Shown here piece by piece: positions 37,406 through 50,060 of a stretch of 64,000 bases of DNA. Under the pieces are notes generated by a model. The model saw nothing but the letters and a program-made list of their open reading frames with translations. It was not told the DNA's origin and did no database searches. This stretch comes from Warburgia ugandensis (lineage: Eukaryota; Streptophyta; Magnoliopsida; Canellales; Canellaceae). The stretch lies in the NCBI GenBank assembly GCA_035236585.1, contig CP141139.1:38573217-38637216 (forward strand). Direction: 5' to 3'. The translations under genes and the position numbers were made by a program. The stretch's first letter is position 1. Each line of letters begins with the position of its first letter.

Positions 37406-40035
37406 CGCGCTTCAAATGCGCCTTTCCCATCTCATTTCCTAGAACTCGATTCTCGCATCATCAGCGATAGACCACCGGCAATGACGATCCATGGCGAAGA
37501 CACCGTTGTCTTTCTCCCCTCCCACACGCGAACTTGTGACGGAGAACGACTGGGATTGGCCAACTCGACTAATGTAGGCCATCCTCCACTCTCGTTCCCC
37601 CTCTTTTTCCATCAATTTTCAATGCTTTTAATGTCAAAAAATGGCATGATTGCCATTTTCCGGTGAAGTGATATGCATTACCATTTGTTTCAAAATAAAT
37701 CTATGAAACGGTATCAGATGCATGATCTGAACCGTTCATCTTGTACATGATGACACAAAGAACAAACCATGAATTTTCATGGTGATCGAACGGCTAGGGA
37801 CACTGAAAAACTCAAAAAATCATAATAGGGGATTTAGAAACATCGTAAAATTTGTATAAAAACATGAAAAAATCTCTTAATGGGAAGCTTAAAAATGAAA
37901 TGTATGTGAAAAACTAAGCAAAATGGTACAAAAATCACAAGATTTGGGCACTTGGGGGTCGTCGATGGCGATTAGAGTCTGGCCTTCATCTTTGGTGATG
38001 GCAGACCAATCCAGTCATCATCCTCGATGACAGCGATAGAGGTAGTTACTCACGAGATGTAGCGGAGACGCGCGCCAGGCGACACAGTCTCGTAGTTTGC
38101 TCGCAGGAGGCATACGCAAATGACATGCGGCATGACACACAAGTGACATGCACCTACGCGTGTGTTACACACGTGCAAGCATCATGTGTGCTCCTCACAT
38201 GCATCATGTGTGGTGTAATAAAAATCTATTTTTTATTATTTTTGGATTTTTTGAATCGTTCATTCACAAAAAAATGTGATTTTTGAAGCTATAGAGGTCC
38301 AAATCACGATCTGAAAGAGGCGTTACGATCGTCTAGATAGCACAAACTTAGATTTAACTTAAAAATCTAGATTTGATCACCTTTTAAATGGTGAAACCAC
38401 TAAATACCATTAGATAACCTAAATCAGGGCGATCAATGGATGATCAGGCCTTATACCTTAATTATATGCATCAAATATAAGATGATCTAGGGATTAACAA
38501 GGCAGAGTTCACATGATTGTCAAGAAAAGTGACCTTGACCATTGATCTGATCAAGTGCCATGGGGTTGGTTGATCAAAGAGCGATCTAATCATTAGATCG
38601 AGGTATAATTATAGATACATGTTTAAATTACTAAATAAACACTAAACTTAGAGGGATCATGAGAAGAATAGTTAGAATTGATGATTAGATGTCAATTATA
38701 AATGTTATGGAGCAATCCAACAGTCAAATCATCTCCAAATTTCATAAGATGTTAGGGACTAACACTTCATTGATTAAGGGGCATAAATTAAGTGGATCAT
38801 GACCTAGATTGATGATCAAAGACCACAAATAATTGTCTAGAGGTTAGAAAATCCTACATCTAGTACAGGATTGACCCAATAAGAGGTTAATCAGATGATC
38901 TGGGCTGTTGATCTGCGATTAACGGCCAGATCAATGAAGTTATCACTTAGATTTGTTTACCTTTAGATGTGAGAAAGCTAAGTGATAGATGACTTATATG
39001 ATGTGACAGATACATTAGAGCACATGATGTGACATTGTCCACATGCCTGATTGGAGTATTGCATTTATCGAGGTAGCTGATTTCATTCAAAACTTCTTCA
39101 TGATTTCAGTGACCATTACAAGTTCCCTAAAGTTCTTGAGGCATGCATTTTTGCGTCTTATGATGTTCACATAAATATCTTCTTACTTCTTGTTAATAGC
39201 ATGACATTCAATTTTTGCCAAGAACCATGTTTTACATGTGATGGACTATGTTTATCATGGGCTTTGATTGTACTTATTGAGGTTATTTTATAGAGCTTTT
39301 TCATGACTTATGACAGGCGCTTCCACTCGGTGGGTACTATGCTAGGAGGGTTATAAGGTTGGCTGCTCACCCTATGACTTTGTGGTGATGATGATTAGAC
39401 ACCACCCTTGAGTGGTATAGGGCCAAGTACATAGGTGGTGATATCATGTATAGTCCCCCCTATGGGTTCGTTCCTCCCCATGGGTACAAAAAAAGTCTCC
39501 TGTTTAGGTGTTGACAAGGAGCGGCAGTGGTTCAGATCTTGGTAGGGTTGCCACTGCAGCATAGTAGCCATACTGTTATTCTATATGCTCATGTGGATTT
39601 ATATGTGGGGTGAAATGAGACAAGCCAAGCCTAGGCCGTGAGTGACTCCAGGGGCTAATGTAGGATGCATAGGAGGGACCCAGGGTTGGTATGAGTATTC
39701 ATCATTAGTGATTGAGTGTCGTGGGACACTCTTGGGGTTTGTTTTTGGTAGTGTCCTATTTATCATGACTTGCATGCATATTATTCTGTGGACATGGACT
39801 TGTTTTGATGGATGCACATTCACTTTGATCATGCCTTGCATGTTATCATGATTTGACTAGTAATCTATTCATGCAAATGTATGATTTTCATATGCTATTT
39901 CATTATGGGCGTCCGATTATTGACGTGCCTTATACATGCTTATTTTATGAGATTCACCATGATATTGATACTTGCACCATGTGATTTTATTAAGTTTTAA
40001 TTGAATGTGATCACCTACACAAGCATAGCTTGTTA

Positions 40036-40061
40036 AGGCATTCCTTTATTTTGCAATGCCT
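40036..40061 (+). other. LTR 3' hairpin H2, gypsy 5' LTR (partly decayed)
   Basis: AGGCATT (40036-40042) pairs with AATGCCT (40055-40061). The inner G-C pair seen in the 3' LTR is lost. The same AAGCATAGCTTG phrase precedes it as in the LARD-type LTRs. Confidence 0.65.
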
Positions 40062-40586
40062 CAGATTTCATGCATGATAGTTTGAAAGGAAAGCGAGTGG
40101 AGTAGCATTGATTTGGGTGAGGACCTAAGGCCCATCTACTTTTTTATTTGGAGACAAATTAGTGTACGTCTCTTAGACTTGTATTAGCCTTTTAGGACTC
40201 TACTTGGATGTTTGTATATTTGGATAGATTGGACCCATACCATTGTATAGTGTGCATATACTTACACGTGGATGATGTGGTGATCATGGATGGAACATGA
40301 GGCTTTTGGACTTGTATCATTATTGCCTTTTTATAGCTTGTGTAATTTATCGTGGTTTTAAATTTGAGCATGCTCAGAGTATCTGAATTTGATTTTGTTT
40401 ATCGTCGTACTTTTTAGATGTGGATGACCCTCGGGGTTTTCCTTTTTTGCTTATTTGTCCTTGACACTGTGTAAAATTTATAAATTTCAAGTTTTATTCT
40501 CAAAGATCCTACCTATTTTATAAAACAAATTATTTCTATTATTATATGTATTATAAAAAGATTTAGAAAACCTAGGGTGTCAAAGT

Positions 40587-40598
40587 TGGTATCATAGC
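40587..40598 (+). promoter_or_regulatory. Primer binding site (initiator-Met tRNA), coding gypsy
   Basis: TGGTATCATAGC, one mismatch from the usual site, just after the 5' LTR. Confidence 0.85.
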
Positions 40599-40716
40599 CT
40601 AGATTCATTCCATCATCACCACTTTAAGGGTCCAATTAGGGTTATAGCAAATGAGTTCTTGACTAAGATGGAGATAGAAGGAATACTTACACGATGTGAT
40701 ATTGAAACATTAATAG

Positions 40717-43700
40717 ATGGATCCTCAATGGAAGACGAGGTCCACCTCTACTCCACTAGTTGCTACCCTTGTCGCTACACCAGGATAAGGGGATCAGGAG
40801 GTGGATATAGTGGCCTGCGAAGTTCAGGATCTTGTGCCATATTTCACTCAATAGATTACACAACAGGTTCAGGCAGCAATGCAGGCTATTCACTCTACCC
40901 ACCCAACGATTGACTATAGTAGCCCAGGGGGACACATTAGTGCAGTCATCCCACCAGGTATCAACATCTCCTATGCTAGGAGCTACAGACGAAGGATCCT
41001 TGTGCACGCATGATCCATTAGCAAAGAAGCTCGAGAGGTTCCAAAGGATGGTACCCTCCTTCCGTGGGGAAGGAGATACATCAGTGGTGGAGAGATGGTT
41101 ATTTGAGGTTGAGAAGGCCTTTGAGGGGATGAGAGTCCTACTGGAGGATGACCTACTTATTGACTATTGAATGGAGAGGCTGGGTTTTAGTGGAAGACTC
41201 AGCAGTAGACATGCTCCCCATCCTCGACACCACTATCGTGGGAGGACTTTCAGAGGATCTTCGACGAGCAATACTTCCCTCCTCATGCCTTGCTATGAAG
41301 AGGGAGTTCACCATGTTAGTATAGAGGAGTATGACGGTTCAGCAATATCTAAACTGATTCATTAGACTACAGAGATTCACGTCTGCCCCTTTTGCCTCAA
41401 ATTAGGAGGTGACGGATAGATTTGTTGATGGGCTAGTGCACAATTATGGCATGAGGTACTTATTGCACACTCGACCACAGTGAGGTAGGTTGCAGACATA
41501 GCTTTCATGCTCAAGAGAGACCTGGTATAGAGCAGAGGAGAGTTGGTCAGCCCTTTAAGGCCAAGAGGCCCTTCGCATCCACACAACCTCAAGGGGGCCC
41601 AAACCAGAAGTACCCTCCTAGACAGAGAAGAGATCAAGGCAAGAGAGTGTGCCCTCATTGTAAGGGCCGACATGTGGGGTGAGCATGCACAGGACAAGGC
41701 CGTCAGCATTAGGACCCACTACAATTCCACCAACAGTAGCAGCGACAATAGCCTTTCCAACCAAGACAACCATTTAGATGTTACGGCTATGGTGAGATAG
41801 GGCATGCAATGAGAGACTGCTCAAGAGGTCAAAGAGACAGGCCAGTGAGGACAGATGCCACTACAGAGGTAGCACCACATTGTCAAGGATGTGTCTTCAC
41901 CATTACCTCAAGGCAAGCATAGGCCTTGAACCAGGTGGTGGAAGGTACTTTCTTAGTAGCTGATAGACATGCTAGAGTTCTTTTTGACTTGGGGTCTACA
42001 CATTCATTTATTTCCCATACATTTGCATCATGCCTCGACTTACGCACGCATGAGTTAACATTTGGGTTAGATGTATTGATGCCAGTAGGAGAGATAGTGG
42101 AGGCTACAAAGTACCTGGAGAGGGTACTAGTAGAGATATCAGGGGTTAGGATGGATACTAACCTCATTCTCTTAGATATGGTGGATTTTGATGTTATCTT
42201 AGCGATGGACTGGTTAGCGACATTTTGGGTTACCATAGACTGCCATAAGAAGCAGATTATATGTAGTGTACCAGATCGACCAGTGGTCGTAGTCTAGGGC
42301 AGGAGGAGTGTTAGTGGCCCTTGTGTTATCTCAGCCATGAGAGCAGCTTGATGTTATGCTTGAGGTTGTCGAGTGTTTTTTGCTTGCATCATGATGATTA
42401 ACAGTGAGCAGCCACAGATTGAGGAGATAGATGCGGTGTAAGATTTCACTGATGTATTTCCATACGAGCTTCCAGGACTACCCCCATGCAGGGAGATCAA
42501 TTTTACCATAGACTTGGTGTTAGGTACAACGCCTATATCTAAGACACCCTATAGGATGGCCCCTGCAGAGTTGAGAGAGCTCCAGGTATAGTTGTAGGAG
42601 CTTCTGGATAAGGGTTTCATTAGGCCGAGTGGATCTCCTTGGGGAGCACCAGTCCTCTTCATTAAGAAGAAGGATGGGTTTGTGAGGCTATGCATAGACT
42701 ACAAGTTACTGAACAATGTTATTGGGAAGAACTAGTATGCCTTGTCTCATATTGATGACTTGTTTGACCAGTTGCAGTTGGCACAGGAATTCTCTAAGAT
42801 TGACTTGAGATCAGGCTACTAGTAGTTGAGGATTGGGGAGGAGGATATCCCGAGTCGGTATGGCCATTATGAGTTTTTGGTGATGCCCTTCGGATTAACA
42901 AATGCACTAGTAGTGTTCATGGACTTGATGAACATGGTATTTCGAGCTTATTTAGATAAGTTTGTGATCATCTTCATAACTGATATCCTGATATACTCTC
43001 CTAGCCATGAGGCCCACAGGGAGCATCTTCGCATAGTGTTAGACATGCTTCGTTGTCATCGCTTATATGCGAAGCTCAGTAAGTGCAACTTTTGGTCAGG
43101 ACAGGTGCTATTTTTGGGGCACATGGTATCCAAGGATGGTGTGGATGTGGACTCGGCCAAGGTGGAGGTAGTTTTGCATTGGGAGAGGCCTACAATAGTG
43201 ATAAAGAATCACAGTTTCCTCGGTTTAGCTAGTTACTGCCAACGATTCATGGAAGGGTTCTCGAGGATCTCCTTGCCCATGATCACCTTGACAAGGAAGG
43301 ACACCAGGTTCATTTGGAATGATGCTTGTGAGAAGAGCTTTCAGGAGCTCAAGAGGAGGTTGACTACGGCACTAATACTAACCTTACCTTCAGGTTCAGG
43401 TGGCTACATGGTGTTTTGTGATGCATCAGGTAGAGGTTTAGGAGCAATGTTGATGCAACATGAGAGGGTTATCGCCTATGCGTCGAGATAGCTGAAGACG
43501 AATGAGGTGAACTACCTGACCCATGATTTAGAGTTGGTAGCAATGGTGTTTATGTTGAAGTCCTGGAGACATTATTTATACGGCGAGAAATTTGAGATAT
43601 ACACTAACCACAAGAGCCTTAAGTATTTCTTCATGTAGAGCAATCTGAACATGAGGTAACGGAGATGGATGGAGTACCTCAAGGACTTCTACTTTATCAT

Positions 43701-44915
43701 ATAGTACCACCCAGGGAAGGCCAATGTTGTAGCTGATGCTTTGAGCAAAAAGTCGAGGGCGATGATTGCTAACCTCTCAACTCGATCTAGATTCCTTGAT
43801 AGGATCCTAGTGATGTTGAGATATAGGACATGCCTGACAAGGTCGATTTTTCTAAAGGGCTAGATGAGGGTGTAAGGTATAGGGGCAGATTGGTGGTGCC
43901 TATAGATGATTAGTTAAGACACAACTTGCTCTAGGAGGTGCACCAGTCCCCATATTCTATTTATCCTGGAGGTACAAAGATGTGTCAGGATCATAGACGA
44001 CGCTTTTGGTGGAATGGGATGAAGAGGGATATTGGTGAGTGCGTGGGACGATGTTTGAGCTGTCAGCAGGTCAAGGTAGAGCATCAGTGACTAGCTGGGT
44101 TATTGCAAACATTACACCTTCCAGAGTGGAAGTGGGACCACCTCACTATGGATTTTATAGTGGGCCTGCCAAGGACTGTTAGTAGGAATGACATGATATG
44201 GGTTGTAGTCGACAGATTGATGAAGTCCACACATTTCCTCCCCATTAGACAGATTGAGGCCGTGGACAGCTTGGCGAAGTTGTATGTCAGGGAGATCGTG
44301 AGCCTACATGGGGTGTCATTGACGATTATCTCATATTGAGACACACAATTCATCTCAAAGTATTGGCAAAGTGTACATTAGGCTCCAGGATCAAGGTTGA
44401 GATTTAGTACTGCATTCCACCCCCAAAAAGTGGAGGACATGTTGAGGGCCTGCATCATAGATTGAAGAGGTAGCTAGGACGAACATTTTCCTCTCGTAGA
44501 GTTTGCATATAATAACAGCTACCATGCAAGTATCGGCATGGCACCTTATGAGGCTCTTTATGGTAGGCCCTACCGGTCTCCCTTGCACTGGAGTGACATG
44601 GGTCATGAGGTCAGAATTGATTGAGCAGTGTGTGGAGAAAGTCCAACTCATTTGGAGATGGAAGGACTTGGAGTTCGAGGTTGGAGAGCATGCATTTTTT
44701 AGAGTTTCCCCTATGAATGGCGTGATGAGATTTGGTGTCAAGGGAAAACTTAATCCCAGATATATTGGTCCTTTTGAGATCCTATGCAGAGTCGGACCAA
44801 TCGCATATCAGTTAACCTTACCCTCGGAGTTGCCTAGAGTGCATGAGGTTTTCCACCTTTCCATGTTGAGGAAGTATGTGCCAGATCCATCCCACATACT
44901 ATAGCAGATCCCATG
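40717..44915 (+). pseudogene. Ty3/gypsy Gag-Pol polyprotein, decayed
   Basis: Domain order is Gag, protease, RT, RNase H, integrase, as in plant Ty3/gypsy. Gag: LERFQRMVPSF near 41030 and a zinc knuckle at 41779-41820 (CYGYGEIGHAMRDC) whose second Cys is Tyr. Protease: the D-S/T-G motif at 41986 reads DLGS, so the catalytic loop is altered. RT: about 42440-43250, longest open stretch 42826-43491, with FITD at 42973-42984 where active enzymes have F/Y-x-D-D. RNase H: about 43400-43760, containing VFCDASGRGLG and YHPGKANVVADALS. Integrase: zinc region near 43940-44090 with CLSC kept; core to about 44540. FHPQ near 44415 is followed directly by KVEDML, so roughly ten residues normally between them, including the catalytic Glu, are missing. 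Many stops lie at expected Gln codons. The start at 40717 is a guess. No chromodomain remains. Confidence 0.88.
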
Positions 44916-44919
44916 AGAG

Positions 44920-47909
44920 GTAGGCCATCCTGCACTCTCATTCCCCCTCTTTTTTTGTCAATTTTCAATGCTTTTAACATCAAAAAATGGCATGGATTGC
45001 CGTTTTCTGGTGAAGTGATATGCATTAGCATTTTTTTCAAAATAAATCGATGAAATGGTATCAAATGCATGATTTAAGATGTTCATCTTGTACATGATAA
45101 AGACCAAACCCATGAATTTTCATGGTGATCAAATGGCTAAGGATGCCGAAAAAATTAGAAAATCATAATAGGGAGATTTTTAGAAACATGGTAAAAATCA
45201 TCTAAAAACATGACAAAATCTCTTAATGGGAAGCTTAAAAATGGCATGTATGTGAAAAACAGAGGAAAATGGTGCAAAAATCACAAGATTTGGGCACTTG
45301 GGGGTCACCGGCAGCTACTGGAGTCCAGCTGTCATCTCCGACAATGGTAGACCAGTCTGGTTGTTGTCCCCAATGGCGCAACACAGGCGGCTGCTCTCGG
45401 GCCACTGCAAAGATGCGTGCCAGGCAACATGCATGTGCAATGCATTAGCAAGGTGGCACACATAGATGATAGGCGACATGACACGCAAACTATGCGCGCT
45501 TTCACGTTGGCTACACACACATGAGCATCACGTGCAGCGCGATTAAAATCTATTTTTTTTTTGGATTTTCTAAGTCGTTCATTCACAAAAAATGTGACTT
45601 TTGGAGCTACAAAGGTCCAAATCGTGATCCAAAAGAGGCGTTGCAATTGTCTCAATGGCGCAGACCTAGATTTGACTTAAAAATCTAGATTTGATCACCT
45701 TTTCAATGGTTAAACCACTAAATACCATTAGATAACCTATATCAAGTCGATCAATGATGATTAGGCCCTAGACTTTGATTATATGCATCAAATATATGAT
45801 GATCTAAGGGATTAGCAAGGCAAATTTCACATGATTGTCAAGAAAAGTGATCTTGACCATTGATCTGATCAGGTGCCTTGGGTTGGCTGATTAGAGAATG
45901 ATCCAATAGTCATATTGATGTATAATTATAGAGACATGTTTAAATTACTAAATAAACACTGAAATTAGAGGGATAATGATAAGAATAGTTAGAATTGATG
46001 ATCAGAGGTCAATTATTAATGTTATGGAGTGATCCAATGGTTAGATTGTCTCTAAATTTCATGAGATGTGAGAGACTAACCCTTCATTGATTAAGGGGCA
46101 TAAATTAAGTGGATCATGACCTAATTGATGATCAAAGATGACAAATAATTGTCTAGAGGTTAGAAAAACCTAGATCTAGTATAGGATTGACCCAATAGGG
46201 GGTTAATCAGATGATTTAGGCAATTGATATGGTATTAATGGCCAGATCAATGAAGTTGTCACTTAGATTTGTTTACCTTTAGATGTGAGAACGCCAAGTG
46301 ATAGATAACTTATGATGTGACAGGTATGTCAAAACACACGACGTGATATTGCCCACGTGCCTGATTGGAGTATCGCATTTATTGAGGTAGGTGATTTCAT
46401 TCAGAATTTCTCCGTGATTTCAATGACCATGACTTGTTCCCTAAAGTTCTTGAGGTATGCATTTTTGCATCTTATCATGTTCACATAAATATGTTCCTAC
46501 TTCTTGTTGGTAGCATGACATTTGATTTTTGCGAATAACCATGTTTTATATGTGATGGACTGTGTTTATCATGGGCTTTGATCATACTTATTGAGGTTAT
46601 TTTATAGAGTTTTTTCATGATTTATGACGGGTGCTTCCACGCGGTGGGTACCATGCTAGGACAGATGTGGGGTTGGCCACCCACCATTTGACTTTGTGAT
46701 GATGATGATGATTAGACACCGCCCTTGAGTGGTATAGGGCTAGTCATGTAGGTGGTGGTATCATGGGTAGACCCCCCTACGGGTCTATTCCTCCCCATGT
46801 GCATGGAGAAAGTCTCCCATTTAGGTGTCGATGAGGAGTGGCAGTGGTTTAGATCCTGATGGGGTTGGCACTGTAGCATACTAGCCCATACTGTTATTCT
46901 ATATGCTCATATAGATTTATATGTGAGGTGAGCCAAGGCAAGTAGGGCCTAGGCCATTAGTGACTCTGGGGGCTGATGTAGGATACAAGGGAGGAACCCA
47001 GGGTTGGTATGAGTACTCATCACCAGTGATTGAATGTTGTGGGACACTCTTGGGGTGTGCTTTTGGTATAGTGTCCTATTTATCATGACTTGCATGCATA
47101 TTATTTTGTGGACATGGACTCGTACTGTTTTGATGGACACATCCATACTTTGATCATGCCTTGCATGTTATCATGATTTGACTTATTATCTATTCGTGCA
47201 GATTTATAATTTTCATATGCTATTTCATTATGGGCATTCAATTATTGACGTGCCTTATACATGTTTATTTTATGAGATTCACTATGATGTTGATACTTCA
47301 CACCACATGATTTTATTAAGTTTTAATTGAATGTGATCACTTACAAAAGCATAGCTTGCTGAGGCATTGCTTTGTTTTGCAATGCCTCAGATTTTGAGTG
47401 TGAAAGCCTAAAAGGAAAGCGGGTGGAGTAGCATTGATTTGGGTGAGGACCATCTACTTTTTGTATTCAGAGACAGATTAGTGTACGTCTCTTAGACTTG
47501 TATTAGCCTTTTGGGACTGTACTTGGATTTTTGTATATTTGGATAGATTGGACCCATACCATTGTATAGTGTGCATATGCCTACACGTGGATGATGTGGT
47601 GATCATGGATGGAACCTAAGGCTTTTGGACTTGTATCATCATTGTCTTTTTATAGCCTGTGTAATTTATTGTGGTTTTAAATTTAAGCATGCTCAGAGTA
47701 TCTAAATTTGATTTTGTTCATTGTCGTACTTTTTTGGATGTGGATGACCCTCGGGGTTTTCTTTTTTTGGGTATTTCTCCTTGAGGCTACATAAAGTTTA
47801 TAAATTTCAAGTTTTATTCTCAGAGATCCCACCTTTTTTATAAAAATAAAATAAAATATTTCTATTATTATATGTATTGAAAAAGATTTACAAAACTCGG
47901 GGTGTCACA
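44920..47909 (+). repeat. Truncated 3' LTR of the coding gypsy element
   Basis: Collinear with the 5' LTR from 37574 onward. Its first ~560 bp are missing, with GTAGGCCATCCT at the join. It ends GGGGTGTCACA. It keeps a better version of hairpin H2 than the 5' LTR. Confidence 0.85.
47361..47388 (+). other. LTR 3' hairpin H2, gypsy 3' LTR
   Basis: GAGGCATTGC (47361-47370) and GCAATGCCTC (47379-47388) form a perfect 10-bp stem with an 8-nt loop. Relative to GAGATATTG/CAATATCTC of the LARD, both members of two base pairs have changed together. Confidence 0.8.
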
Positions 47910-49231
47910 ATTAGAGGGATATTGATATGATAACTTAGGTGATATTGAAAATAATTTTGGGACTATAGTAAAGTGAAGTACATTTGGTATGGATGGTGAA
48001 ATGATCATGGAAAATAAAAATAAAGAGAAATATTGATATGATGATTTGGGAAAATATAGTTATTGATCATGGTAAATAAAGTGCTATATACATAAATAGA
48101 GATATTGATTCCACTTATATGATAGATTTGGTGATATTGAAAGATTTAAGAAATATAGTAAGGAGAAATATATTTTGAAGGAATGGTGAAATAAACATGA
48201 TGAATGAAGACCTATAAACAAATATAGGCAACTAAACTTATGTAAATTTTGGATAAATGAGATGACTATGAATGAGGTATGAATCCAGATTTTGCAGAAA
48301 TAAGTGGTTATAAATTTCAAGATATTTTGGAGATTTTTAATCTAACATAAGATTGAATGAGGAAATATCTATAGTAGTTGAGGAAAATGACATCAACTAA
48401 TCTGAATGAGTTGAAAGAACAAATTTTAAGGATTAGTAAACAAAGGAGTGAATATAGAAATTTACATTAGGAAAGCAACAAATTTCCTTGAAAAAAGAAA
48501 AAGGAAGGATCAATGTGAGGATGCATTGAACATAAATGATATTATTGAGGAAATTAAGTACTCTTTACTCTATAAGGATGAGTAATTCCCAAATTTATTA
48601 TCATCAATTGGGAATTTGAAATGAAACATAATAATATGAAATCAAAACAATATTTTGAGTTGTATGAGATGGATAAATGATATTCATGAATTTGAGGAGA
48701 ATGAAATATATTAGATAAATTGGTAATGATATATGGAATTGATATAAGAAAATGAGGAGCATTTATAGAGTATATGTTAAACACTTCAAAAAAAATTCAA
48801 TTATATGGTAAGTGTAAATATTGGCCAAAAGGAGTAAAGTTTAGGGCCATATAAATTTTAAGGATGATATGGAATTTGACCCAACTAAGGTGGAAGATGA
48901 TAATAAAATATGAAATGACTATGACAATTAGAGAAATTTATCTCTTACTGATTGTATAACATACCATAAGGACATTCTTTTAGTATAATCTTGACATTGA
49001 TTACATAAACCCTAAAGAGTTTATGGTAGATTGTTGAGAATTGAAGAATATATGGTAAATTATGGAGTTTTTAAAGTCTTGAGAGTGAATGACTACAACA
49101 CCAATATGGACTCTTTTAATAGGAATTATCATGAATATTTCATATAAAGGGTTAGTATGATATGAAAAAGTTATGAGGTATGCTTGAAAGGAGCATGAGG
49201 AATACATAATCTAGAAAATTTGAAACCAATG

Positions 49232-49255
49232 ATATATATATATATATATATATAT
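49232..49255. repeat. (AT)n microsatellite
   Basis: About 24 bp of AT repeat; the LARD has a shorter AT run at the aligned place (about 23937-23952). Confidence 0.85.
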
Positions 49256-50048
49256 GAAAGGGAAAGAGATAAATATTATCATGGATTGTAAGAATTTAAA
49301 AAAATATTGTTCTGAATATGAGAAAGAGATACCAAAAGAGGATAAGGAATATATGTGAAGATTTAAATGACACTATCTTGGTAGGAAAAAGGTAGAAAGT
49401 CAAGTATTATGAATAAAATGGCACACAAAGAGTGTTACAAAAACAATAGATTGGATGAGAATGAGGAAAGAATCATTACAAGGAAACTATTATTCAATGA
49501 CAGAATTTGAAAAGAAATTGTCAATAGAAAGATTGTTACAAAGAACAATAGTTGAAATTATAGAATCCAATCAAAATGTCATTTTGGTAGATAGTCCAAG
49601 GACTACACATATTAGAAAAGATATGTCAAAACTTGTTTAAGTTGAAGAGGAGTAAGGATGAGCGATAGAAGTTAGAATGAAAAAATATGAAGTATTGAAA
49701 GATTGGTGAAAATGAGGAGTATAAATTTAGTATACTAGTCAAGTGAAATAGAAGATTTTGAAACAAAAGGATAACTCAATTAAGAGTTATTAATCCTTTT
49801 GGAAAGTCTAGCAAGAATTAGCTTAAGTGAATAATGCATTAGCAAGGTTAGTCATGTGTGAGCATTTTAATATGTCAATAGATGAACCAACCATGTGATT
49901 TATACCATTGAGGAGAAGGTAGTATGAGAAATGAATGAAAGGAAATAGAGATTTCCTTAAGTGGAAAAGCCACATGTGTAAAGCTATGAAAGATCTATGA
50001 AAACTCTTGAGTGAGATGACATGCAAATTTCAAGGACAAAATTATTAT

Positions 50049-50060
50049 AAGGGGGGAAGA
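50049..50060 (+). promoter_or_regulatory. Polypurine tract, element B
   Basis: AAGGGGGGAAGA, identical to the LARD tract, followed by one T and the LTR start. Confidence 0.88.

Larger units (their letters stand above)
37015..40584 (+). repeat. 5' LTR of the coding gypsy element
   Basis: About 3.57 kb ending GGGTGTCAAA, probably decayed from GTCACA as kept in the 3' LTR. It contains a run of 15 G at 37391-37405, a GC-richer segment near 38040-38210, and conserved phrases at 39300-39560 related to the LARD LTRs. A decayed copy of hairpin H2 lies at 40036-40061. Small open frames inside have no family resemblance. Confidence 0.8.
37015..47909 (+). mobile_element. Decayed Tekay/Del-like Ty3/gypsy retrotransposon inserted in element B
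   Basis: 5' LTR 37015-40584, primer site 40587, polyprotein remains 40717-44915, truncated 3' LTR 44920-47909. Element B's internal sequence continues on both sides, which fixes the outer limits. The flanks read ATTAT (37010-37014) and ATTAG (47910-47914), a target duplication with one change. The expected TG start is decayed (TTTAATATC). A deletion joins the end of pol to a point ~560 bp inside the 3' LTR, so the polypurine tract and LTR start are gone. Tekay/Del-like is my reading from the polyprotein motifs, the tRNA-Met primer site and the long LTR. The expected C-terminal chromodomain, if it existed, falls in the deleted part. Confidence 0.85.

Noticed and set aside
37481..37666. 61-codon frame after the poly-G run
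   Set aside because: It lies in the gypsy 5' LTR, its start is absent from the truncated 3' LTR, and it has no family motif.
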